A stretch of DNA of 5,075 nucleotides, taken from positions 1-5,075 of the forward strand of contig JBCDAS010000281.1 in assembly GCA_039185235.1 (NCBI GenBank), in the 5' to 3' direction. Made by a program: the position numbers and the translations under genes. Positions within the stretch are counted from its first letter, which is position 1. The number at the start of each line of letters is the position of its first letter. The notes under the pieces were generated by a model, which ran no database searches, was not told the DNA's origin, and worked only from the letters and a program-made list of their open reading frames with translations. Below are positions 1 through 5,075 of this stretch, in pieces. The stretch comes from Thermohalobaculum sp039185235. Its GTDB lineage: Bacteria; Pseudomonadota; Alphaproteobacteria; Rhodobacterales; Rhodobacteraceae.

Positions 1-1
1 C

Positions 2-595
2 CGGAGCTTCATCTCGGTCATCCTCGGTGGCTGGGGCGGTGAGCAATCCGAAGCCCAGGCGGTCGAAGGCGAGATGGTCGCCATCGACGCCGATGGCGTG
101 GCGAGTGCGCTCAACGATGCCGATAGCGTGGTGATCGTGCCAGGCTATGGCATGGCGGTGGCCCAAGCTCAGCAATCGGTGAGCGAGCTGACCCGCAAGC
201 TGCGCGACAAAGGCACCACGGTGCGTTTCGCAATCCACCCGGTCGCGGGCCGTCTTCCGGGCCATATGAACGTGCTTCTGGCCGAGGCGAAGGTTCCCTA
301 TGACATCGTGCTCGAAATGGAGGAGATCAATGACGACTTCCCCCAAACCGACGTGGTGATCGTGATCGGCGCAAATGACATCGTGAACCCAGCAGCGCAG
401 GACGATCCAGGCTCGCCGATCGCCGGGATGCCGGTGCTCGAGGTCTGGAAATCCCGCCAGGTCTTCATCTGCAAACGCGGTCGTGGCACCGGGTATTCAG
501 GGATCGAGAACCCGCTCTTCTTCAAAGAGAACAGCCGGATGTTCTATGGCGATGCGAAAGCCTCAATGGACGCGCTTTTGCCACAGATCGGCTAA
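2..595 (+). CDS. pntB: NAD(P) transhydrogenase subunit beta, C-terminal part (5' end outside window)
   Basis: This is the last 197 codons of the beta subunit of the proton-pumping pyridine nucleotide transhydrogenase. That inner-membrane enzyme moves hydride between NADH and NADP+, driven by the proton gradient, and is a major source of NADPH. The part seen is the cytoplasmic NADP(H)-binding domain III. Its nucleotide-binding motif GYGMAVAQAQ is at 143-172, followed by the family signature IHPVAGRLPGHMN from 233, then VIGANDIVNPAAQDD, GMPVLEVWK and GIENPLFFKEN. These match E. coli PntB (about 460 aa) almost residue for residue as I remember it. The membrane domain II and the start codon lie before position 1, so the frame is open at the left edge; the internal ATG at 74 is not the start. 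The gene ends in TAA. pntA would be expected upstream, outside the window. No truncation or frameshift is visible. Identification is very secure. Confidence 0.97.
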   Translation, partial: RSFISVILGGWGGEQSEAQAVEGEMVAIDADGVASALNDADSVVIVPGYGMAVAQAQQSVSELTRKLRDKGTTVRFAIHPVAGRLPGHMNVLLAEAKVPYDIVLEMEEINDDFPQTDVVIVIGANDIVNPAAQDDPGSPIAGMPVLEVWKSRQVFICKRGRGTGYSGIENPLFFKENSRMFYGDAKASMDALLPQIG

Positions 596-623
596 AGCAT
601 GCCAAGCGGCACCCAGCCGGTCC

Positions 624-683
624 CGATCCGTATCCGGATCGCGGGAGGCAAAGCCTCCCGTAGCGCCCGGGAAACCCGGGCGC
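624..683 (+). terminator. Three back-to-back hairpins after pntB; possible transcript end or mRNA 3' stabiliser
   Basis: Three perfect stem-loops follow each other almost without spacing. The first is a 7-bp stem (624-630 with 635-641, loop TATC). The second is an 8-bp stem CGGGAGGC/GCCTCCCG (642-649 with 653-660, loop AAA). The third is a 9-bp stem GCGCCCGGG/CCCGGGCGC (663-671 with 675-683, loop AAA). They begin 28 bases after the pntB stop. No T run follows, so a classic intrinsic terminator is not shown. Blocking of 3' exonucleases, Rho-linked termination or a small RNA are all compatible. The hairpins themselves are certain from the sequence; the role is inferred. Confidence 0.5.
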
Positions 684-742
684 AGGACCGCCCGGCGCCC
701 AGTCGAACCGCCAAGACGTAGCCCAACCACAGCGTTAAACTC

Positions 743-816
743 ATGGCCGGGTGGGCGGGCAGTCGTGGCCCCGGAGGGGACACGCTGGATGCCCCCCGGC
801 GTCCAACCCGAGCCAT
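743..816 (+). ncRNA. Candidate structured RNA element with a three-way junction
   Basis: The segment folds on paper into a closed three-helix junction. The closing helix pairs 743-752 with 806-816: ten base pairs with one bulged A at 811. The second helix is 764-772 with 776-784, nine positions with one G/A mismatch (768/780) and loop GGA. The third helix is 786-793 with 798-805, eight pairs including one wobble at 790/801 and loop CCCC. Helices two and three are separated by one base, and 753-763 stays unpaired. The wobble is a U-G pair only if the + strand is transcribed; on the other strand it would be A-C, which favours + orientation. No known RNA family was recognised. It could be part of the pntB 3' untranslated region, a separate small RNA, or a chance fold in GC-rich DNA. 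Confidence 0.35.
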
Positions 817-821
817 ATCCG

Positions 822-841
822 TCGGTTTTTCACCGAATTTT
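822..841 (+). terminator. Weak stem-loop with T tract, possible end of the structured segment
   Basis: A 5-bp stem TCGGT/ACCGA (822-826 with 832-836, loop TTTTC) is followed by ATTTTAA. The shape resembles a short intrinsic terminator on the + strand and sits directly after the three-way-junction fold. The stem is short and not GC-rich, so termination would be weak at best. On the opposite strand no T tract follows the stem. Confidence 0.25.
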
Positions 842-977
842 AAGAAAACTGCGCGATACCTCCTGCCGCTAGCCGTTCGGTCGGGTGAGAATCCGACATG
901 AATGTTCCCAGGGAAAACGGGCGCCGGAAGGTAGGATAGATCAAGCCTACGTAGCGGACCCGTATGCATGTCACCTT

Positions 978-991
978 TGGCTGCGCAGCCA
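978..991. repeat. 14-base perfect palindrome
   Basis: TGGCTGCGCAGCCA is its own reverse complement. It has no loop, so it looks more like a dimeric protein-binding site than an RNA hairpin, although a small loop could form in RNA. It lies about 250 bases before galE. It may be an operator or simply a chance GC-rich palindrome; no second copy was noticed in the window. Confidence 0.25.
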
Positions 992-1230
992 GTCTTCGGA
1001 ACAGTGGGGCTCTCCCCAAAACGCTTCGGCCTCAGCCGAGTGAATACGTCCTCGAGAACACCAGACCTGCGGACCAAGCCGGGTTCGAGAAACCTTGTTC
1101 GCCGCGCGTTCGCGGGCAAGAAAGTCGATCCTGCTGGAGCCAGCCGATGACCAAGACGCGCTATCGGTCCTTCCTAGAAAACCATTGACGCTCGCGCCAT
1201 GCACGCTCATGACCAGCGTCGCAGACGCAT

Positions 1231-1236
1231 GGAGGG
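1231..1236 (+). promoter_or_regulatory. Ribosome binding site that sets the galE start
   Basis: GGAGGG lies 7 bases before the ATG at 1244. The ATGs at 1199 and 1229 in the same frame have no comparable site. They would also add a basic tail ahead of the MSKVLVLGGAGYIG start expected for this family, so 1244 is chosen. Confidence 0.75.
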
Positions 1237-1243
1237 CGGTGGC

Positions 1244-2224
1244 ATGAGCAAAGTCTTGGTCCTGGGCGGGGCAGGCTATATTGGCAGCCACACCTGCAAA
1301 CAGCTCAAAGCCAGCGGGTTTGACCCGGTCGTCTATGACAATCTCAGCGAAGGCTACCGCGATCTCGTCAAATGGGGAGAGCTCATTCAGGGCGATATCG
1401 GAGATTTCGCCGAACTGACGGCAGCAATCGCCTCGGTCCAACCAGTCGCCTTGATCCATTTCGCGGCCAGCGCCTATGTGGGCGAGTCGGTCCAGGACCC
1501 TGGCAAATACTATCGCAACAATGTCGTGGGCTCGCTGAATGTCGCCGAGGCGGCTCGGGCAGCGGACCTGCCGCTGATCTTCTCTTCCACCTGTGCGATC
1601 TATGGCATCCCCGAGCGATCGGAGATCGACGAGACCCTGCCGAAACAGCCGATCAACCCCTATGGCCGAACCAAATGGATGGTCGAGCAGATCCTCCAAG
1701 ACTTCTCCGACGCTTATGGACTGCGCTCGGTGTCCTTGCGCTATTTCAACGCCTCGGGCGGAGATCGCGATGGTGAGACCGGCGAGGCACATCGGGTCGA
1801 GACCCATTTGATCCCACGCGCGATCTTGGCGGGGCTGGGTCGGATTGATGACTTCCAGATCTTTGGCGATGATTACGACACGCCCGATGGATCCGCCGTG
1901 CGCGATTACATCCATGTCACTGATCTGGCCGAAGCGCATACCGCTGCTTGCCGCTATCTGCTGGATGGTGGCGAGACCGATCAGTTCAATCTTGGAGCGG
2001 GTCAGGGATACTCGGTCCTGGAGATCGTCGAGGCGGTGGCTCGGCATCTTGGCCAAGTGCCGCATCAGGTCGTGCCCCGGCGTGCGGGCGATCCGCCCTC
2101 GCTGATTGCTGATCCCAGGAAGATCCGAAGCCAGCTGGGGTTCGAGACCCAGCACTCTGATCTGGATCACATCATCGAAACCGCTCTGGCCTGGCATCGC
2201 AAGAATTGGTCACCGGGCGCCTAG
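1244..2224 (+). CDS. galE: UDP-glucose 4-epimerase
   Basis: This cytoplasmic enzyme interconverts UDP-glucose and UDP-galactose using tightly bound NAD. It supplies galactose units for surface polysaccharide and allows galactose use by the Leloir pathway. The product is 326 aa, close to the usual 325-340. It is an extended short-chain dehydrogenase: the Rossmann motif GGAGYIG is at residues 8-14 and the adenine-ribose acidic residue D32 follows in YDN. HFAA is at 72-75, and FSSTCAIYG at 113-121 has T116 in the place of the catalytic Ser/Thr. The catalytic pair Y140 and K144 is in NPYGRTK. RYFNASGGD is at 166-174 and the substrate-domain motif RDYIHVTDLA starts at 220. All key residues are present. 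It stands alone between a 648-base leader region and a 97-base gap, with no other galactose or polysaccharide genes in the window. Other UDP-sugar epimerases are possible, but RYFNASGGD and RDYIHVTDLA fit GalE best. Confidence 0.95.
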   Translation: MSKVLVLGGAGYIGSHTCKQLKASGFDPVVYDNLSEGYRDLVKWGELIQGDIGDFAELTAAIASVQPVALIHFAASAYVGESVQDPGKYYRNNVVGSLNVAEAARAADLPLIFSSTCAIYGIPERSEIDETLPKQPINPYGRTKWMVEQILQDFSDAYGLRSVSLRYFNASGGDRDGETGEAHRVETHLIPRAILAGLGRIDDFQIFGDDYDTPDGSAVRDYIHVTDLAEAHTAACRYLLDGGETDQFNLGAGQGYSVLEIVEAVARHLGQVPHQVVPRRAGDPPSLIADPRKIRSQLGFETQHSDLDHIIETALAWHRKNWSPGA

Positions 2225-2252
2225 ACGTTCAATCGCCGGGCTGGACTCTTTA

Positions 2253-2281
2253 TCGACAATCCACCTTAAATTGCACATATT
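2253..2281 (+). promoter_or_regulatory. Candidate sigma-70 promoter for the exported protein/kinase pair
   Basis: A -35-like TCGACA (2253-2258, five of six consensus bases) and a -10-like CATATT (2276-2281, four of six) are separated by exactly 17 bases. They lie in a locally AT-rich gap between the galE stop and the next gene, giving a leader of about 35 bases. This supports separate transcription of the downstream pair. The call rests only on consensus match. Confidence 0.4.
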
Positions 2282-2311
2282 TGTCTTGTACGCGTGTTGT
2301 GTTCAGAGTGT

Positions 2312-2318
2312 GGAGGAG
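2312..2318 (+). promoter_or_regulatory. Strong ribosome binding site selecting a TTG start
   Basis: GGAGGAG ends 3 bases before the TTG at 2322, a normal distance when measured from the GGAGG core (5 bases). There is no ATG nearby in this frame. The alternative GTG at 2310 has no such site upstream. Starting at 2322 also gives a clean signal peptide, so TTG is chosen. Confidence 0.65.
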
Positions 2319-2321
2319 ATT

Positions 2322-2825
2322 TTGAGGGGCGTTCTCGTTGGCATTTTTGCGTTTGTGTTCCTATGTGCCCGACCGGTCATGGCGCTGGAAGAGCCCTCGG
2401 AAGATCCTGTTCTCAAGGTTGAGGGAAAGATCGCGGAGCGCAACTCAGAGACTGCAGCGCTGTTCGATATCGAGATGCTGCGCTCGCTTGGCACCCACAC
2501 CATTCTAACCGACACGCCTTGGACCAAAGGGGAGATCACGTTCGAGGGCGTTCTGCTCCGCTGTGTTCTGAATGCGGTTGGTGCGACGGGTAATCTTCTC
2601 AGAGCCGTCTCTCTGAACGACTACGCGACCAAGATCCCTGTGAGCGATGCCGAGCAGTATGATGTGATCCTCGCCTTCTCCCGCGATGGGCAGGAGATGG
2701 GCGTGCGCGAGCGAGGTCCGCTCTGGGTGATCTATCCATGGCGCGAGGTGTCGGAGCTGCGAAACCGGATCTTCTACATCCGCTCGATCTGGCAGTTGAA
2801 GTCTATCTCGGTTGAAGACGATTGA
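2322..2825 (+). CDS. Small exported protein with sulfite-oxidase/molybdopterin-binding-like fold
   Basis: The product is 167 aa from a TTG start with a strong ribosome site. Residues 1-21 form a Sec-type signal peptide: R2, hydrophobic core 4-16, and a likely cut after V-M-A at 19-21. It should therefore be periplasmic; no twin-arginine motif is visible. The mature part resembles the short alphaproteobacterial 'oxidoreductase molybdopterin-binding domain' proteins. Features are DPVLKVEGKI at 28-37, FDIEMLRSL, PWTKGEITFEGVLL at 66-79, the NDYATKIPVSD motif at 99-109, GPLWVIYPW at 132-140 and the ending IRSIWQLKSISV. In true sulfite-oxidase-family enzymes a cysteine binds molybdenum, roughly before the PW(T) segment. 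Here that segment reads TILTDTP, and the only cysteine of the mature protein is C81, in LLRCVL. Catalysis is therefore doubtful. Its stop overlaps the start of the sensor kinase gene, which suggests a shared role in sensing. The fold assignment comes from remembered family patterns; the function is unknown. Confidence 0.8.
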   Translation: MRGVLVGIFAFVFLCARPVMALEEPSEDPVLKVEGKIAERNSETAALFDIEMLRSLGTHTILTDTPWTKGEITFEGVLLRCVLNAVGATGNLLRAVSLNDYATKIPVSDAEQYDVILAFSRDGQEMGVRERGPLWVIYPWREVSELRNRIFYIRSIWQLKSISVEDD

Positions 2826-5068
2826 GCCAAGCGATGACCAAACGTTTGAACACACCGACGATCATGTTGTTCGTTCTTTGCGGCCTGATGGCGGTTTGTG
2901 CGGTCTATTTTCTGTATCTGATCAGCAGCAAAAGCCTGCAGAACCGAGGTGAGTTCGCGGCCGAGCTGACCTATTATTCCGCCCAGGCGGATTACGAGAT
3001 CCTGCAGCTGATCGACCATCTGGACCGGTTTACGGCAGAGGACCCTGAAGTCAGTCATGATGATGTCGTCTCTCGGTTCAATATCGTTTGGAGCCGCGCG
3101 GTGAATACCGAGTTCCAGACAGGCCGCGGGGTCTCTTATGTTTCGCTCCCCGGTGCGGCCCGAGCGATTGAGAACCTGCAGCAGACGCTCAGAGAGATCG
3201 AGCCAGAGGTGATGTCTCTCGCACCCGGCAATCGCTCCTCTTCGGATGCGTTGCGCCAGCGCTTGCGGGGCAATTTGATCGAAATCCATGCCGTTTCGTT
3301 GGAGGCGCTGATCTCGGATGCCTGGAACGACGAGGTCACGATGCAGGCCCAGATCAAGCGCAGTTATGCGTCGATCGCTTTGGTCATAGGGCTGTTGTTC
3401 ACAGGCACATGGCTCTTCATTCGCGGGCTTCTCGACCGGCAGGCTTTGGCCGATCTCAACCGAACGCTCGAAGATCGGGTGCAGGTGCGCACTCAGCAGT
3501 TGGAGAAAACGAATGCGGCCCTGAATGAAGAGATCGCAGAGCGCGAACGCTCGCAGATTCGAGCAAGCGCCCGGGCGACCCGTTTGATCCAGGCAGCGCA
3601 GCTTTCAAAGCTGGGCTATTATGTGCGAAATGTTGGCAATGGCCGATGCATCTATTGCTCGGCACAACATGCGTCGAGCTATGGGCTGAGCCAGGCGGAT
3701 TACATCGAACAAGCCTGCGCGATCGATGATCAGGTTGCGATGATCCACCCCGATGACCGCGAGGCGGTGCGCGCCAGCTATGAAAAACTCAGATCCGGCG
3801 AGCAGATCGAGATCGAATACCGTGTCGAGACCGAAAGAGGGACCCGCCGGATCCGCGAAGCTGCTTGCCCGATTTTGGATGTCGAGGGTCGAATCGTGCA
3901 GGAGATCGGCTCGACCGTCGATTTCACTGAGCAGTACGAGACCGAGATGAAACTCTTCGAGTCGCAGCGCCTCGACAGCATTGGCAAGATGACCGGCGGT
4001 GTTGCACATGACTTCAACAACCTGCTCTCGGTGATCCTGGGCAATCTCGAGCTGATCCGCGCCATGGATCGCAATCCCGAGCGGCGTGAGTTGACCGATG
4101 ATGCGATCTCGGCCTCCCGCCGGGCCAGCGATCTGGTCCGCAATATGCTGAGTTTCGCCCGCCGCGCGCCTCTCAAGCCGACGGAATTCAACCTCAATGA
4201 GGTGATCGGCGCCATGCAAGATCTCTTGCATCGTGCCCTGCCCGAGACGATCAAGTTGGAAACTCAGCTTTCTTTGGATCTGCCACCGGTGCATGCCGAT
4301 AAAAGCTCGACCGAGAGCGCGCTGCTGAACCTGATCCTGAACGCGCGCGACGCGCTTCCCCGGGGCGGGACGATCACGATTGAAACCTCCCATGTGACAA
4401 TGACCGCCGGGCAGACCGATCTAACCCCGGGCGACTACGCCCAACTGTCGGTGCGCGACACCGGCTCGGGCATTGATCCAGAGCTTTTGCCCAAGATCTT
4501 CGAACCCTTTGTCAGCTCGAAAGACCCCAGCAGCAATTCTGGCCTCGGCCTCTCGATGGTCCATGGCTTCATGCAGCAATCCGAAGGTGGTGTGCGCGTG
4601 TCGACAGGCGCGGAGAGTGGCACTGCGATCGATCTCTTCTTCCCGGCAAGACCTGCTCCGCTGGTCGTCGCGAACGGGGTCGCTGCCGAACCGCAGGAGG
4701 CCAAAATCGGGGCACGGATTCTCTTGGTCGAGGACGAGCCTCAAGTCCGCAAGACCGTCCGGATGCATCTTGATCGCGCTGGCATGAACGTCGCTGAGGC
4801 TGCCAATGGCACCGAAGCACAGAAGATCTTTGAGGCGAGCGGTCCCTTTGACCTCTTGCTGACCGATATGGTGATGCCCGGTGAGATCCAAGGCACGCAA
4901 CTGGCCGCCAACTTACGCGAGCGTGCCCCCGAACTGCGGGTCATCTTTCTCTCAGGTTACAGCCACGAGGCAGATGCGGGGGACCCCGTCGCCATCAACG
5001 ATACCTACTTGATGAAACCGACACCGCGAGATGCCCTGCTTGGGGCAATTTCCAAAGCGCTCGCATAG
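2822..5068 (+). CDS. Membrane-bound hybrid sensor histidine kinase (PAS-HisKA-HATPase-receiver)
   Basis: A 748-aa hybrid kinase that should sense a signal at or outside the membrane, autophosphorylate and pass the phosphate to its own receiver. Residues 13-34 are a membrane helix, 35-180 a mostly helical periplasmic region, and 183-201 a second membrane helix. A charged coiled-coil linker spans about 205-250 and a PAS domain about 255-375 (HPDDREAV, then ending in TVDFTEQYE). The phospho-acceptor is H396 in the H-box AHDFNNLL. The ATPase domain has the N-box N503/N507 (NLILNARDA), G1 box D546-TGSG, F-box IFEPF and G2 box GLGLS at 574-578. The receiver has acidic E637-D638, phospho-acceptor D682, S711 and K732, all intact. 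No phosphotransfer (HPt) or DNA-binding domain follows, so an outside partner is needed for output. The TTG start overlaps the upstream stop (TTGA), suggesting coupled translation. ATG at 2834 is an alternative giving 744 aa; neither has a clear ribosome site. Function class is secure; signal and target are unknown. Confidence 0.93.
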   Translation: MSQAMTKRLNTPTIMLFVLCGLMAVCAVYFLYLISSKSLQNRGEFAAELTYYSAQADYEILQLIDHLDRFTAEDPEVSHDDVVSRFNIVWSRAVNTEFQTGRGVSYVSLPGAARAIENLQQTLREIEPEVMSLAPGNRSSSDALRQRLRGNLIEIHAVSLEALISDAWNDEVTMQAQIKRSYASIALVIGLLFTGTWLFIRGLLDRQALADLNRTLEDRVQVRTQQLEKTNAALNEEIAERERSQIRASARATRLIQAAQLSKLGYYVRNVGNGRCIYCSAQHASSYGLSQADYIEQACAIDDQVAMIHPDDREAVRASYEKLRSGEQIEIEYRVETERGTRRIREAACPILDVEGRIVQEIGSTVDFTEQYETEMKLFESQRLDSIGKMTGGVAHDFNNLLSVILGNLELIRAMDRNPERRELTDDAISASRRASDLVRNMLSFARRAPLKPTEFNLNEVIGAMQDLLHRALPETIKLETQLSLDLPPVHADKSSTESALLNLILNARDALPRGGTITIETSHVTMTAGQTDLTPGDYAQLSVRDTGSGIDPELLPKIFEPFVSSKDPSSNSGLGLSMVHGFMQQSEGGVRVSTGAESGTAIDLFFPARPAPLVVANGVAAEPQEAKIGARILLVEDEPQVRKTVRMHLDRAGMNVAEAANGTEAQKIFEASGPFDLLLTDMVMPGEIQGTQLAANLRERAPELRVIFLSGYSHEADAGDPVAINDTYLMKPTPRDALLGAISKALA

Positions 5069-5075
5069 TGTTTTC

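Larger units (their letters stand above)
596..1243. other. Long structured intergenic region between pntB and galE
   Basis: This 648-base stretch holds no protein gene that I can support. Open frames exist on both strands, but none has a good ribosome site, recognisable domain or consistent codon use. What stands out is inverted-repeat content: three adjacent perfect hairpins (624-683), a three-way-junction fold (743-816), a hairpin with a T tract (822-841), a 14-base perfect palindrome (978-991) and two short stems (1005-1018 and 1025-1040). A weaker stem lies at 880-897 and another at 931-950. The region must contain the 3' end of the pntB transcript and probably the galE promoter. No tRNA cloverleaf or known riboswitch consensus was recognised. 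The rest of the stretch (about 1041-1230) shows nothing I can name. Confidence 0.7.

Noticed and set aside
483..872. + strand frame overlapping the pntB end
   Set aside because: It overlaps pntB out of frame, is rich in Arg, Pro and Ser as expected of a shifted frame, and has no supported start.
841..900. Minus-strand mini-frame starting MSDSHPTERLAAGG, with AGGAGG further inside
   Set aside because: Only 19 codons, no ribosome site before its ATG at 900, and the internal AGGAGG has no start codon at a workable distance.
860..1100. Possible tRNA, suggested by GGTTCGAGAAACC near 1082-1094
   Set aside because: The T-arm-like piece has a 4-bp stem and a 5-base loop. No acceptor stem, D-arm or anticodon arm can be built around it.
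592..1119. Minus-strand open frame of 175 codons in the intergenic region
   Set aside because: No ribosome site at the start, arginine- and proline-rich low-complexity composition, no motif, and it runs through several hairpins. Only the short 3' part is kept as a low-interest finding.
1185..1213. TTGACG at 1185-1190 as -35 box of a galE promoter
   Set aside because: At 17-base spacing the -10 position reads CATGAC, a poor match, and no better hexamer occurs at nearby spacings. The true galE promoter was not located.
971..2197. Long minus-strand open frame (408 codons) opposite galE
   Set aside because: It is the mirror of galE codon structure in GC-rich DNA. galE on the + strand has all family motifs, while the antisense product shows no recognisable domain.
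3605..4393. Minus-strand open frame of 262 codons inside the kinase gene
   Set aside because: Shadow of the kinase reading frame; the + strand frame carries the complete H, N, G1, F and G2 boxes.

Overview
The window looks like chromosomal DNA of a GC-rich alphaproteobacterium, probably a Rhodobacterales (Roseobacter or Rhodobacter group) member. The grounds are codon use, protein style and the gene types; no rRNA or other direct taxonomic marker is present. All four protein genes I accept lie on the + strand.

Layout. (1) Positions 2-595 are the 3' part of pntB, the NADP(H)-binding domain III of proton-translocating transhydrogenase; its 5' part lies outside the window. (2) Positions 596-1243 are a 648-base non-coding stretch with unusually strong inverted repeats. 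Three perfect hairpins stand back to back (624-683). They are followed by a self-closing three-way-junction fold (743-816), and then by a weak hairpin with a short T tract (822-841). (3) Positions 1244-2224 are galE, UDP-glucose 4-epimerase, complete with intact NAD and catalytic motifs. (4) A 97-base gap carries a plausible sigma-70 promoter. (5) Positions 2322-2825 encode a small exported protein with a sulfite-oxidase-type (molybdopterin-binding-like) fold. (6) Positions 2822-5068 encode a large membrane-bound hybrid sensor histidine kinase with helical periplasmic region, PAS, HisKA, HATPase and receiver. Its start overlaps the stop of the preceding gene.

How the genes work together. pntB (redox/NADPH supply) and galE (UDP-sugar supply for surface polysaccharide) are housekeeping genes with no evident link to each other. 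The last two genes form a tight two-gene unit. The small periplasmic protein seems to lack the cysteine that holds molybdenum in true sulfite-oxidase-family enzymes. I infer that it may be a ligand-binding or sensing partner of the kinase rather than an enzyme. The kinase ends in its own receiver, and no DNA-binding regulator is visible in the window.

The two items most worth follow-up are the structured RNA candidate between pntB and galE and the exported-protein/hybrid-kinase pair. No mobile element, CRISPR array, tRNA or rRNA was found.
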